Source: Rhizobium vallis
GTDB taxonomy: Bacteria; Pseudomonadota; Alphaproteobacteria; Rhizobiales; Rhizobiaceae
Length of the DNA stretch: 64,000 bases
Direction: 5' to 3'
Assembly (NCBI RefSeq): GCF_003985155.1
Contig: NZ_ML133688.1
Coordinates: forward strand, 372,001 to 436,000
How positions within the stretch are numbered: position 1 is the first letter of the stretch; each line of letters starts with the position of its first letter. This document shows, piece after piece, positions 16,777-25,043 of this stretch. The notes beneath the pieces were generated by a model. It saw only the letters and a program-made list of their open reading frames with translations, was not told the origin of the DNA and did not search any database. The translations under genes and the position numbers were made by a program.

Positions 16777-17877
16777 TCAGCGCGCGGCGGATTTTGCCTG
16801 CTGACGCTTTGCCGAGGCAAGGATCGACTCCTGCGTCAGCCCGTCATTGCGCACCATGACCGCGTCGAAGGCGAGATTGACCGTCACTGTCTTCACCTCT
16901 TCGTTCTGGTAGCCGAGCGCAAGCGATCCCCCACCATAGGGGCGCTCATAGGGCATAGGGCCGATCTCCGGAAGCACAACCATCTGGTCGAAGGCCTGCA
17001 TGGTATTGGCGGGGGACGCAGACGGCGCGACCAGGACATGGGCTGCCGGCGCGAGGGCGGGCGCTGAATTGTAGCGGGCGCTCGGCGTCGAGCCGGCATA
17101 AGAGGTTGCCGACATCGGCACCGGCACGTTGGCGGGCTGCGTCTCGTAGTCTTCCGCACTCTGCAACTGGTCGCGGGTGATCTTGCGGCCGTTGGAAGCG
17201 ACCATCACGCCGGTTGCGATCTGCCCTTCCGGATTGATCCCCGGAAGACGGCTGCCCTTCGGCGAGTAGGACGCCATCAGGTAAGGCATGTCATGGCCGT
17301 CCATGCGGGCGCGGCCGACATATTGCACACGCACCTTGCCGGTGCCGCTGTGCTGCAGATCCAGCATGTCTGCAGTCTTGTTGGAAAGATCGATGATGCG
17401 GCCTTCGTGATAGGGGCCGCGATCGTTGACGCGCACGACGATGGACGAACCGTTCTCGAGATTGGTGACGCGCGCATAGCTCGGCAGCGGGAAGGTCGGA
17501 TGGGCGGCCGAAAGATGCATCTGGTCGTAGACTTCGCCGTTTGCCGTCAGGCGCCCATGAAAGGCCGAGCCGTACCAGGAGGCGATCCCGACCTTGCTAT
17601 AGGCGAAATCTTCCTTCGGATAATACCACTTGCCCTTCACCTCGTAGGGATTGCCGACCATGTAGCGGCCGCCGCCCTTCGGGATATTGTTGCCGGTGGC
17701 GACCCGCGGGCTCGCCTTGACGCCATATTCGGATTCGGAAAAATATTCTTTGCCGTGGGCTCGCTTCTTCGGAACCGCCTGTGTCGTACCGCACGCTGCA
17801 ACCGTCGCGCACATCGCCGATATCGCCAGCCACCGTGCTGTCGTTGCGAATGACGCCGCCCCGTATTCCAGTTTCAT
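16777..17877 (-). CDS. rlpA: RlpA-like septal ring lytic transglycosylase, lipoprotein
   Basis: A 366-residue outer-membrane lipoprotein. The signal peptide ends at a lipobox-like VAAC (AISAMCATVAACGTT, about 17-31). The double-psi beta-barrel domain follows: VGIASWYGSAFHGRLTANGE, HLSAAHPTFPLPSYARVTNL and VVRVNDRGPYHEGRIIDLSN (about 95-190), including the Asp of NDRGP that is essential in RlpA. The enzyme cleaves denuded glycan strands at the division site. No C-terminal SPOR domain is recognisable; the last 150 residues are Ala/Pro-rich. The ATG at 17877 is chosen by position of the signal peptide, with GGGA close upstream; ATGs at 17895 and 17928 are in frame. Confidence 0.8.
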   Translation of the reverse strand: MKLEYGAASFATTARWLAISAMCATVAACGTTQAVPKKRAHGKEYFSESEYGVKASPRVATGNNIPKGGGRYMVGNPYEVKGKWYYPKEDFAYSKVGIASWYGSAFHGRLTANGEVYDQMHLSAAHPTFPLPSYARVTNLENGSSIVVRVNDRGPYHEGRIIDLSNKTADMLDLQHSGTGKVRVQYVGRARMDGHDMPYLMASYSPKGSRLPGINPEGQIATGVMVASNGRKITRDQLQSAEDYETQPANVPVPMSATSYAGSTPSARYNSAPALAPAAHVLVAPSASPANTMQAFDQMVVLPEIGPMPYERPYGGGSLALGYQNEEVKTVTVNLAFDAVMVRNDGLTQESILASAKRQQAKSAAR

Positions 17878-18371
17878 ATGTCCCACGCCGCTCATATGGT
17901 TAAGGAACTCTGCCCGATAATGGGTCAATAGCGCCTTATTCCCACCCGCCTAACGAGAGCTTAATCTTGCTTGCATCGTGGCAAATTTACGAACAATTTC
18001 GCAGCGATAGCGACAATTCTAATGATTATGGTTTACAGATTGCTAACGCGAGCCCCGCCGCCCTGCCCTTCAGCGGCCGCAATGAAGCCCGAAATCGTCG
18101 TGCCGAAGCGGGGCATATGGTAAACGCCTGCGGGGTCAGCGCCCCCGAAAAGCTCGGAATTGAAGCGTCAGCCGGAGCTATAGCTTTCGTTCCGCGGTGG
18201 TCTGTCGATTGCTCCTCGCATGCTTAAGTTGCTGTTGATGGCAGCTGTATCGACTGCGCTCTCTTGCTGCGTGTAGTTTGCTGCTTGACTCAAAGAAAGG
18301 TAGAAAGTTTATTTGCGGGCGTTCGGGTTGCGCCCGGCATCCTTTCCACGCTCATTTTTAAGGGGCGATCC
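17878..18371. other. Gene-free interval between rlpA and the VCBS-like gene
   Basis: 494 bases, comparatively AT-rich at 17965-18035. The only frame of note (17967-18227, TTG start) lacks a ribosome binding site and family resemblance. It holds the promoter of the VCBS-like gene at its right end and presumably that of rlpA at its left end. Confidence 0.5.
18285..18313 (+). promoter_or_regulatory. Candidate housekeeping-type promoter
   Basis: TTGACT at 18285-18290 (preceded by C, as in the rhizobial CTTGAC form), a 17-base spacer and TTTATT at 18308-18313. The start site would be near 18320, leaving about 50 bases before the ATG at 18372. Confidence 0.45.
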
Positions 18372-19193
18372 ATGGCAAATCACAAACCAACAGTGCCTAG
18401 CGTATTGATCCACGACTACTCACCAATGGAAGCCATTGAAGGAAGCCTTCTCGACAACGCGTCAGATCCGGATGGCGACCTGCTTCAGGTTCAGTTCGTC
18501 AACGGCCTGAGAATTCCCAGCAAAGCCGGTGAGCCCGGATTTCTTACCATCGAGGGCGAGCACGGAACGCTGACGATCTGGAGCGATGGCAGCTATAATT
18601 ACGCGGTCGACGATCCCGCAAGCCTTGAGCCAGGTAAGGCCTTCTCCGAGAAATTCTCGTTCAAGATCTCCGACGGAAAAGGCGGCACCGACGTCGCCGA
18701 TTTCAACATCGCTGTCAAAGCGCCTCCGCAAGGGCTGTATTCCATCGATTTCGAAAACGCCCCCAAGGAATATCCAGGGCAATCGGATATCGCTTCGGGT
18801 TACGCCGGCTTCAAGTTTGGCGACAAGGTCGACGGCAATCTATGGGCCGTCGCTGAAGCCGGTGGCAACGAATACGTCGTCAGCAATCCTTACAATCCCT
18901 TTTTCGATCGCGTTGACGGCAAACTCTTCACGATCGAGGGCGTCGACGTCGCCACCGTTTTTGACGCCGGTTACGAAGGCGTCGATGCCGTCGTTACCTT
19001 CGAGGGCTACGTCGGCGGCCACAAGGTGAGCGAGATGGCTGTAACGGTCTATGGTGACACCATTGCCGATGGCCAGCATATTTCATTGGAGGCGCTGGGA
19101 GCCGTCGACTTCGTCCGCTTCGATATCGCGCCTGAAACGGAGCCCACAGGCTTTCCGCAGCTTGCCTTCGACAACTTCACCGTCCTGGTGTGA
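18372..19193 (+). CDS. Cadherin/VCBS-like domain protein with C-terminal beta-rich domain
   Basis: A 273-residue acidic protein. The first 110 residues form one bacterial cadherin/VCBS-like module: DNASDPDGDLLQVQFVNG, then GTLTIWSDGSYNYAVDD and FSFKISDGKGGTDVADFNIA, with Asp-rich calcium-type loops. The rest is a beta-sandwich-like region starting YSIDFENAPKEYPGQSDIAS and ending LAFDNFTVLV. There is no signal peptide and no RTX nonapeptide, so export, if any, would be through a C-terminal type I secretion signal. AAGGGG precedes the ATG; the frame upstream to 18264 is not needed. It is a single gene beside tRNA-Ser. Such modules occur in rhizobial surface adhesins; the function of this short form is unknown. 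Confidence 0.6.
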   Translation: MANHKPTVPSVLIHDYSPMEAIEGSLLDNASDPDGDLLQVQFVNGLRIPSKAGEPGFLTIEGEHGTLTIWSDGSYNYAVDDPASLEPGKAFSEKFSFKISDGKGGTDVADFNIAVKAPPQGLYSIDFENAPKEYPGQSDIASGYAGFKFGDKVDGNLWAVAEAGGNEYVVSNPYNPFFDRVDGKLFTIEGVDVATVFDAGYEGVDAVVTFEGYVGGHKVSEMAVTVYGDTIADGQHISLEALGAVDFVRFDIAPETEPTGFPQLAFDNFTVLV

Positions 19194-19203
19194 TGATAGC
19201 CGG

Positions 19204-19228
19204 GAAGCGGCCGTTGAAGCCGCTTCTC
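19204..19228 (+). terminator. Hairpin after the VCBS-like gene
   Basis: GAAGCGGC (19204-19211), a 7-base loop and GCCGCTTC (19219-19226) begin 11 bases after the stop codon. The tail TCCTCTC is T-poor, so termination may be weak. Confidence 0.45.
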
Positions 19229-19419
19229 CTCTCGCCAGGCGCTCTCCAGAAGGTCTGATTTATTCATCTGCGGCGATGAGTTGAACGCTGCAGAACAAGT
19301 TGACGCTGCGGTCAAAGCTGCTACAAAGCCCGCCAGCAAGTGAATGGGTAGCAAATCGGTAGAAACACCGATCCAAAAGAAACGCCGAAACGGAATTTCT
19401 TTGGGCTTTCCAATTGCAT

Positions 19420-19509
19420 GGAAGAGTGTCCGAGTGGTTTAAGGAACCGGTCTTGAAAACCGGCGTGCGGGAAACCGTACCGTGGGTTCGAATCCCACCT
19501 CTTCCGCCA
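19420..19509 (+). tRNA. tRNA-Ser (anticodon TGA)
   Basis: The acceptor stem GGAAGAG pairs with CTCTTCC at 19499-19505, followed by discriminator G and an encoded CCA. The anticodon arm is CCGGT-CTTGAAA-ACCGG, with TGA at 19454-19456. A long variable arm (about 19465-19482) confirms the class II serine type, and GGTTCGAATCC forms the T arm. It reads UCN serine codons. Confidence 0.95.
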
Positions 19510-20226
19510 CCTCCCGTCTTGTTCAACCCGCACTATTGACCGCCTGCCATTGGTTCAGCCCTCCAGTTGAGCGGTGAGCCACACGACTATCTGCACTAGG
19601 GAAGATTTTCAGGCCGAGTTGTCGGGATTACTGACGGCAAGGGCGTGCATGCCAGACCCGGCGCCGATCATTCTTACTGGAATGACGGGGTGAAGCTCGT
19701 TCACGAGAGGTGCGAGTATATCAGGAGGCCAATGGACCCCCAGAATAAAAGCGGCGTAAGGATCATTGCCGCAACGAAGATTTTGGTCACAGAAAAACTC
19801 CGAAACGCCAACCGTAGCGCAGAGATCTACGGCAGTGACCAACGCTTTGGTATGGGCACGAAGTCCAGGATGGATCGGACCTTGGTCTCAGTTTTCTGGC
19901 GCGGAAACATCTCCAGCTACCCGAGCCCTGGTGCTCGGCGTCGCCGGTAAGTTCCGGCCGCGATGACGAGTGCGGCGGCGATCAGTGCAACTGAGACAGC
20001 GAAGGTGGTCCGCATGCCAGACGCAACGGCTTCGGGATGCGCGATCGCGATGTCCGATGTCGCCGAGGCAAGCGCGCCTGGGCGCCGATTGGCTGAAGGG
20101 AACGGTTTGCGCCAAGGCAGCAAGGCTCCGCCTATCCCGATATCTTGTCATATAAGCACGTTCGAAAGATTGCTATTGTAGCTTCACCGATCAACGGCAG
20201 AACCATTAAAATCCAAGGAGGATACG
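19510..20226. other. Gene-poor interval downstream of tRNA-Ser
   Basis: About 720 bases without an intact gene. The right part holds a decayed MFS transporter tail (19917-20123). Short frames at 19609-19842 (minus) and 19645-19950 (plus) have no ribosome binding site or recognisable motif. No duplicate of the tRNA 3' end was found, so no integrated element is bounded here. Confidence 0.5.
19917..20123 (-). pseudogene. Remnant of an MFS transporter C-terminus
   Basis: The minus-strand frame reads ASATSDIAIAHPEAVASGMR, then TTFAVSVALIAAALVIAAGT and a basic tail YRRRRAP with a stop. This is the style of the last membrane helix and tail of a major-facilitator drug exporter. The preceding helices are absent: the upstream sequence falls apart into other frames. 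The fragment therefore looks like the end of a gene deleted from its 5' side. Confidence 0.45.
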
Positions 20227-20343
20227 ATGCATATCATCTGGGACTTTCTGACGATTCTGCTGACCATCGGCTCGCTTTATGGCGGTCGCGAATATCGAAT
20301 CATTCGCGCTCGTGCCCGTGCCCAGAACTGGGGCAATTTCTGA
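20227..20343 (+). CDS. Very small membrane-type protein (38 residues)
   Basis: The product starts MHIIWDFLTILLTIGSLYGG, a single membrane helix, followed by a basic tail (REYRIIRARARAQNWGNF). An ideal AAGGAGG lies 6 bases before the ATG, much better than chance. The layout (helix, then positive tail) predicts an inner-membrane peptide with its C-terminus in the cytoplasm. A strong plus-strand terminator follows about 120 bases downstream. No family is recognised. Confidence 0.6.
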   Translation: MHIIWDFLTILLTIGSLYGGREYRIIRARARAQNWGNF

Positions 20344-20465
20344 CTTGATTCCGGTGACCGTTGCCCGAGGGGCTCGGTCGCCTCGAAGGACGTAAGGTTA
20401 TGCGCTCAAGAAAGTGCATGACTCGCTAAAAAGACGGCTTCTGTCCGTCATTCTCTCTGTTAGTC

Positions 20466-20495
20466 AGGCCCGCCTCACCCCAGGCGGGCCTTTTT
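20466..20495 (+). terminator. Strong intrinsic terminator
   Basis: AGGCCCGCCT, loop CACCCC and AGGCGGGCCT form a perfect 10-bp GC-rich stem followed by TTTTT. It faces the plus strand. The only plus-strand gene upstream is the 38-residue frame, leaving a 3' untranslated part or separate small RNA of about 120 bases between. Confidence 0.85.
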
Positions 20496-20544
20496 CGTCG
20501 AAGGAGCAACGCGGCCGTACTAAGCGGCGCTGTCGTCTCCTGGA

Positions 20545-20700
20545 TTACTTCTTCGCACCGGCTGAGAGCACCCGATGTGTCGCATTGTCCAATGCGTGGC
20601 TTGTTTCCTGCCCGTCCTTCTTCAGTCCGCGCGCGGTGTTGCCGCAACCGGAAAGCGTGAGCAGGCAGATGCAGGCAAGGGCGATGGCAGCTTTGGGCAT
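20545..20700 (-). CDS. Entericidin-like small lipoprotein
   Basis: A 51-residue precursor. It has a signal peptide with lipobox, AIALACICLLTLSGCGNTAR, so the mature peptide starts at the Cys after LSG. The mature part ARGLKKDGQETSHALDNATH is amphipathic and fits the EcnA/EcnB family: small cell-envelope lipoproteins described as a toxin-antidote pair in enterobacteria but usually solitary in rhizobia. The ATG at 20700 has GGGGGAA 8 bases upstream. An in-frame extension to 20745 is unlikely because it would bury the signal peptide. Confidence 0.75.
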   Translation of the reverse strand: MPKAAIALACICLLTLSGCGNTARGLKKDGQETSHALDNATHRVLSAGAKK

Positions 20701-21080
20701 CAAGTGTTCCCCCGATTGAATCGTGATCAGGAAAGAATGATGCAATCCGCGCCAAAATCAATCCGCCGACAAGCGGCGGGATAGGGCAAAAATCGGCCGC
20801 CTATCCGATGATGCCGTCATTGGCGCCGGGAATCGACCACGCAGCGGTCGATGGTGGTCTACGCCATGGAAACAAATTACGCCAATTGCCGGATCGATGT
20901 TCTTGTTTTCGAGGGAGAAGAACAATCCATCCAGTATTATTGTTCAACCAAAGGCGGATGAACTTAGCCTAAGGTATTATTTTAAATTTTACTTAAATCT
21001 CACACTTAACTATCTGTTAACAATAGTCTTGCACGGCGTCCACTTCAGCTTATTCTTTACTCAAAACGGGGGAGAAAAAG
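20701..21080. other. AT-rich regulatory interval
   Basis: 380 bases. The part from 20890 to 21060 is markedly AT-rich for this genome. A 63-residue frame at 20897-21088 has no ribosome binding site and odd composition, so it is not called. TTGCAC at 21029-21034 and TATTCT at 21051-21056 (16-base spacer) form a possible promoter for the 42-residue gene at 21081. Confidence 0.5.
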
Positions 21081-21209
21081 ATGTTTAGCCAAAGCCTCAT
21101 CATGCCTTTCGGCTTCGCGGCGCTTGCGATCGCCGGCCTTCTGTTCCAGCTCGCCGTTCATGCGCTGGAGACGCCGATCACCCTGCTTGCATCCGTGAAT
21201 GCGGTTTAA
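21081..21209 (+). CDS. Very small membrane protein (42 residues)
   Basis: The product starts MFSQSLIMPFGFAALAIAGL and ends LAVHALETPITLLASVNAV. It is one hydrophobic helix with a short polar end and few charges. GGGGGAG lies 7 bases before the ATG and a plausible promoter lies just upstream. It precedes the GlsB-like gene by 70 bases and may be cotranscribed with it. No known family is recognised. Confidence 0.55.
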   Translation: MFSQSLIMPFGFAALAIAGLLFQLAVHALETPITLLASVNAV

Positions 21210-21279
21210 GTTCCTCTGGGAGTGGAACTTTTCTTCATTTCGTGCATCATTCGAGTCGTTTTGTCAGGAGGGAAACACC

Positions 21280-21534
21280 ATGGAAAACGCAGGCGTGGGT
21301 TGGATTGCGGCCATCATCATCGGCGGTATCGCCGGATGGCTGGCGGAAAAAGTCATGAGCAGCAACATGGGTCTGCTCATGAACATATTGCTCGGCATTG
21401 TCGGCGCCATCGTCGCCAACTGGCTGCTGGGGCTGTTGCACATCCAGCCGCTGGCCGGCTGGCTGGGTTACCTGATCACCGGTTTCGTCGGCGCTTGCAT
21501 CTTGATCTTTATCGGGCGCCTCATCCGCCGCTAG
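21280..21534 (+). CDS. GlsB/YeaQ/YmgE family stress-response membrane protein
   Basis: An 84-residue protein of three membrane helices. The family signature is clear: GWIAAIIIGGIAGWLAEKVM (7-26), MNILLGIVGAIVANWLLGLL (about 34-53) and GYLITGFVGACILIFIGRLI (about 63-82), each with Gly-rich helix packing. Members are general-stress transglycosylase-associated proteins of unknown mechanism. CAGGAGG lies 8 bases before the ATG at 21280; the longer frame from 21199 is a read-in. It shares a bidirectional hairpin with the convergent DUF883-like gene. Confidence 0.85.
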   Translation: MENAGVGWIAAIIIGGIAGWLAEKVMSSNMGLLMNILLGIVGAIVANWLLGLLHIQPLAGWLGYLITGFVGACILIFIGRLIRR

Positions 21535-21557
21535 CCAAACCAACCATTCGGAACGGC

Positions 21558-21590
21558 AAAAGCCGGGCGTTCATAGCGCCCGGCCTTTCC
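21558..21590. terminator. Bidirectional terminator hairpin
   Basis: GCCGGGCG (21562-21569) and CGCCCGGC (21577-21584) with a 7-base loop, flanked by AAAA on the left and CTTTCCTT on the right. It can end both the plus-strand GlsB-like gene and the minus-strand DUF883-like gene. Confidence 0.7.
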
Positions 21591-21607
21591 TTGTCCGATT
21601 TCCGAGT

Positions 21608-21889
21608 TCAGCGGCGGCTCAGCAGGCCGAAAAGATAGGCGACGCCTGCCGTCACCGCGAGTGCCATGAGCGGTTCTTCGCGAACCTTGTCGCGCAGCTG
21701 TTCCGTCATCAGCGAAGCCTCGTCGGTAACCACAGACTTTGCCCCCTGCCCCAGCGCCCGCACGCTTTCGGTAAGCCTGGAGAGGTCTTCGCGCAGCGCC
21801 GTGACCTGCGCCGACAGATCGTCTGCTGCGATATCCGCCTTGACGCGCGCAGCGGTGGATTCGGCGGAAGCGGTTTTCAATTCTGCCAT
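21608..21889 (-). CDS. DUF883/ElaB-like membrane-anchored stress protein
   Basis: A 93-residue protein with a long helical, probably coiled-coil region (DDLSAQVTALREDLSRLTES and RALGQGAKSVVTDEASLMTE) and a C-terminal membrane helix, PLMALAVTAGVAYLFGLLSR. This is the DUF883/ElaB layout, a tail-anchored inner-membrane protein linked to stationary phase and ribosome hibernation in E. coli (ElaB/YqjD); that role is only an analogy here. ATG at 21889 has AGGAG upstream. A near-perfect EcfG promoter lies 32-57 bases upstream. Confidence 0.75.
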   Translation of the reverse strand: MAELKTASAESTAARVKADIAADDLSAQVTALREDLSRLTESVRALGQGAKSVVTDEASLMTEQLRDKVREEPLMALAVTAGVAYLFGLLSRR

Positions 21890-21920
21890 GGTCTGCTCCT
21901 GTTTCATGGGATGCCGCTTC

Positions 21921-21946
21921 AACGAAATGACGGCCGGAAAGGTTCC
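21921..21946 (-). promoter_or_regulatory. EcfG/RpoE2-type general stress promoter
   Basis: On the minus strand GGAAC (21946-21942), exactly 17 bases, then CGTT (21924-21921): a full match to the alphaproteobacterial EcfG consensus. It reads into the DUF883-like gene with a leader of about 25 bases, placing that gene in the general stress response. Confidence 0.75.
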
Positions 21947-22108
21947 GCCGGAGCCGTTCTTTTGTTGCGTGTCCCGGCCGCGCCCGCCGCGCGTTGCTCG
22001 ACGCAGCTTTTCGCGCGACAAACCCTTCATTTCCTGTCGGGTTTGTTCTAAGGAACGTCGAATGTCTGCCCGCTTGCGGGTCAATGTTACTGCGAGGTTT
22101 GCGTTTCC

Positions 22109-24001
22109 ATGTTCGATATCCTGAGAAGAGCCGCTCAGACCTGGGTTGCCAAGCTGCTGATGCTTCTGCTGGTCGCCTCCTTCGGCATCTGGGGTGTATC
22201 CCGGTCGCTGATCACGGGCGGCAACAGCACCACGGTCGTGGCCGTCGGCGATCAGCATGTGGATGTCAACGAATTCCACCTCGCCTACCAGCGCCAGGTG
22301 GCAAGCCTCAGCCAGCAATTCGGCACGCGCCTCACCCCCGAGCAGGCCCGCGCCTTCGGCGTCGAGCAGCAGGTGCTCTCCCAGCTCGTCGCCGGCGCCT
22401 CGCTCGACCAGCTCGCCGAAGATATGAATCTCGGCCTCTCCGAGGATCGCCTCGCCCAGCTGATCGGCGACGATCCGGCCTTCAAGGCCGTCAACGGCAA
22501 GTTCGACCGCGAACTCTTCATCTCGCGCCTGCGCAATGCCGGCATCCGTCAGGATGACTACATCAAGGAGCGCAGCAAGGTCGCCGTGCGCAGCCAGATC
22601 GTCGACGCCGTCTCCAACGGCTTCTCCGCGCCGAAGACGCTGGTCGACGCCCTGAAGCTTTATGGCAATGAAAGCCGCAGCGTAGACTATCTGCTGCTCA
22701 CCAACGCCAATATCGAGCCGATCAAGGCGCCGGCCGACGACGTGCTGGCGACATGGTTCGAGGGTGTCAAGCAGCGTTACCGCGCGCCGGAATACCGCAA
22801 GCTCATTTATCTCAAGCTGCAGCCGGTCGATATCGCCGATGCCGCTACCGTCAGCGACGATCAGATCCGCGAGGCGTTCGACAAGGGCAAGGATGCCTAT
22901 CGCACACCGGAAAGCCGCACCATCGAGCAGCTGACCTTCGCGAGCAAGGATCTTGCCGCCGCCGCCGCAACCGCGCTGAAGAGCGGCACCAGCTTCGACC
23001 AGCTGGTTTCCGATCAGGGCAAGACGGCAAGCGACGTGCTGCTCGGCGAATTCACCAAGGACAAGGTTCCGGATCAGGCGGTTGCCGACGCCGCCTTCGC
23101 GGTTGCGACCGATGGCGGCACGACCCCGGTCGTCGACGGCTCCTTCGGTCCGGTCATCCTACGCGTCACCAATATCAAGCGGGAGACGATGAAGAATTTG
23201 GACGAGGTGAAGGAAGATATCCGCAAGCAGCTGGCGCTTGCCAATGCCTCCCAGGAGGTGATCAATGTTCATGACCGCATCGAGGACCTGCGCGCCGGCG
23301 GCGCCACGCTGGAGGATATCGCCAACCAGCTGAAGCTCAAGGCCGTGACCGTCGATGCCGTCGATATGACTGGCGCCGGCAAGGACGGCAACGAGATCAA
23401 GGATATTCCGATCAAGCAGCAGTTGCTCGGTGAAGCCTCCAAGACCGAGGTCGGCGTCGATGCGCCGCCGCTTCCGATGGGCAATGACGGCTACGTCTGG
23501 TTCAATGTCCGCGAAATCACGCCGGATCGCGAGCGCCCGGTCGCCGAAGTGCGCGAGAAAGCCGTCGAGGACTGGACTGCGGAACAGCAGAAGGCAGCAC
23601 TCGCCAAGAAGGCCGAAGAATTGAAGGCCGAGGCGGCGAAGGGCACCGCCCTTGCCGATATCGCAGCGCCGCTTGGAATTGCCGTCGAAAGCAAAAGCGG
23701 ATTTACCCGCTCCACCGACGATCCGGTCCTCGGTCGCGCCGGTATCAGCGCCGCTTTCTCCGGTCCCGTCGATACGGTCGCGGGTGCAGTGGGAGCCGAT
23801 CCTTCGACGCAGATCCTGATGAAGGTCACCGAGGTCAATGCTGAGCCGACCGGCGACGCGCTGAACAATCGCGATGCCCAGATTACGGCCATGGCCAATG
23901 CCGCCGGCGACGATATTCTCGATCAGATGGTCAACTTGCTGCAGACGCAGTACGGCGCTCAGATCAACCAGAAGCTCGCCGAACAGGCGACGCTCCGCTA
24001 G
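22109..24001 (+). CDS. ppiD: Periplasmic folding chaperone / peptidyl-prolyl isomerase, PpiD-like
   Basis: A 630-residue inner-membrane-anchored periplasmic protein. A single N-terminal membrane helix ([20 protein letters not shown], 12-31) is followed by a SurA-type N-terminal domain ([20 protein letters not shown]) and a long periplasmic region with a parvulin-like centre (about 250-360). PpiD helps outer-membrane proteins fold as they leave the Sec translocon; in many alphaproteobacteria the parvulin domain is degenerate, and a clear active site is not evident here. GAGGT precedes the ATG. It is the first gene of the ppiD-trpD-trpC-moaC-moeA run, 16 bases before trpD. Confidence 0.85.
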   Translation: MFDILRRAAQTWVAKLLMLLLVASFGIWGVSRSLITGGNSTTVVAVGDQHVDVNEFHLAYQRQVASLSQQFGTRLTPEQARAFGVEQQVLSQLVAGASLDQLAEDMNLGLSEDRLAQLIGDDPAFKAVNGKFDRELFISRLRNAGIRQDDYIKERSKVAVRSQIVDAVSNGFSAPKTLVDALKLYGNESRSVDYLLLTNANIEPIKAPADDVLATWFEGVKQRYRAPEYRKLIYLKLQPVDIADAATVSDDQIREAFDKGKDAYRTPESRTIEQLTFASKDLAAAAATALKSGTSFDQLVSDQGKTASDVLLGEFTKDKVPDQAVADAAFAVATDGGTTPVVDGSFGPVILRVTNIKRETMKNLDEVKEDIRKQLALANASQEVINVHDRIEDLRAGGATLEDIANQLKLKAVTVDAVDMTGAGKDGNEIKDIPIKQQLLGEASKTEVGVDAPPLPMGNDGYVWFNVREITPDRERPVAEVREKAVEDWTAEQQKAALAKKAEELKAEAAKGTALADIAAPLGIAVESKSGFTRSTDDPVLGRAGISAAFSGPVDTVAGAVGADPSTQILMKVTEVNAEPTGDALNNRDAQITAMANAAGDDILDQMVNLLQTQYGAQINQKLAEQATLR

Positions 24002-24017
24002 GAGGCTTGGAAACCGC

Positions 24018-25034
24018 ATGACCGATCTGAAGCCGCTTCTCGCCAAGGCAGCAAGCCGCGAGCCCCTGACCCGTGACGAGGCCCGCCAGGCCTTCGATAT
24101 TCTGATGTCCGGCCAGGCAACGCCTTCGCAGATCGGCGGCTTCCTGATGGCGCTCCGCGTTCGTGGCGAGACGGTCGACGAGATCGTCGGTGCCGTCACC
24201 ACGATGCGCTCCAAGATGTTGCGGGTGGAAGCGCCCGCTGACGCGATCGATATCGTCGGCACCGGTGGTGACGCCAGCGGCACCTATAACATCTCGACGC
24301 TGGCGGCGCTGATCGTCGCCGGCGCCGGCGTTCCGGTCGCCAAGCACGGCAACCGGGCGCTGAGCTCCAAATCCGGCGCCGCCGACAGTCTTGCGGCCCT
24401 CGGCGTCAATCTCGAGGTTAGTCCCGAGATGATCTCGCGCTGCATTGCCGAGGCTGGCGTCGGCTTCATGTTCGCGCAGCAGCATCATTCGGCCATGCGC
24501 CATGTCGGTCCCACGCGCGTCGAACTCGGCACCCGTACCATCTTCAATCTGCTTGGCCCCCTCTCCAATCCGGCGGGCGTCAAGCGCCAGCTTCTCGGCG
24601 TTTTTGCGCCGCAATGGGTCGTGCCGCTTGCCGAAGTCATGCGCGATCTCGGCTCCGAAAGCGTGTGGGTCGTCCATGGCGATGGCCTCGATGAAATCAC
24701 CACGACCGGCAAGACCAGTGTTGCCGCACTCGAAAACGGTCAGATCCGCACCTTCGAGCTGTCGCCGGCCGATTTCGGTCTGGCGTCCTGCGTGCTCGCC
24801 GATATCAAGGGCGGCGACGGTACCGTCAATGCCGCCGCCCTCCGGGCTGTGCTTGCGGGCGCCAAGAACGCCTATCGCGATATTGCGCTCGCCAATGCCG
24901 CCGCTTCGCTTGTGATCGCAGGCAAGGTCGGAACGATCCTTGACGGCATGAAGCTTGCAACGGAATCGCTCGATACCGGCGCCACGGCCTCCGCGCTCGA
25001 CAAACTCATCGCTGTTTCCAACGATATCGACTAG
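24018..25034 (+). CDS. trpD: Anthranilate phosphoribosyltransferase
   Basis: A 338-residue enzyme of tryptophan synthesis that transfers phosphoribosyl from PRPP to anthranilate. The PRPP-binding loop [18 protein letters not shown] (about 77-94), the [15 protein letters not shown] segment (about 106-120) and the anthranilate-binding [20 protein letters not shown] are intact. GGAGG lies 12 bases before the ATG. The next gene, trpC, begins 9 bases after the stop, so the two form one operon. The anthranilate synthase and trpE leader are not in the window. Confidence 0.95.
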   Translation: MTDLKPLLAKAASREPLTRDEARQAFDILMSGQATPSQIGGFLMALRVRGETVDEIVGAVTTMRSKMLRVEAPADAIDIVGTGGDASGTYNISTLAALIVAGAGVPVAKHGNRALSSKSGAADSLAALGVNLEVSPEMISRCIAEAGVGFMFAQQHHSAMRHVGPTRVELGTRTIFNLLGPLSNPAGVKRQLLGVFAPQWVVPLAEVMRDLGSESVWVVHGDGLDEITTTGKTSVAALENGQIRTFELSPADFGLASCVLADIKGGDGTVNAAALRAVLAGAKNAYRDIALANAAASLVIAGKVGTILDGMKLATESLDTGATASALDKLIAVSNDID

Positions 25035-25043
25035 GATCGCCTC

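Noticed and set aside
17971..17984. Third match to the FixK/FNR 14-mer (TTGCATCGTGGCAA)
   Set aside because: No -10 element lies at the right distance on either strand, and about four chance matches are expected in the window.
19609..19842. 77-residue minus-strand frame downstream of tRNA-Ser
   Set aside because: No ribosome binding site, no motif, and codon pattern unlike neighbours.
20897..21088. 63-residue plus-strand frame
   Set aside because: No ribosome binding site, AT-rich intergenic composition, overlap with the better-supported 42-residue gene and its promoter.
21199..21279. N-terminal extension of the GlsB-like protein
   Set aside because: CAGGAGG lies inside the extension right before the ATG at 21280, and the family begins there.
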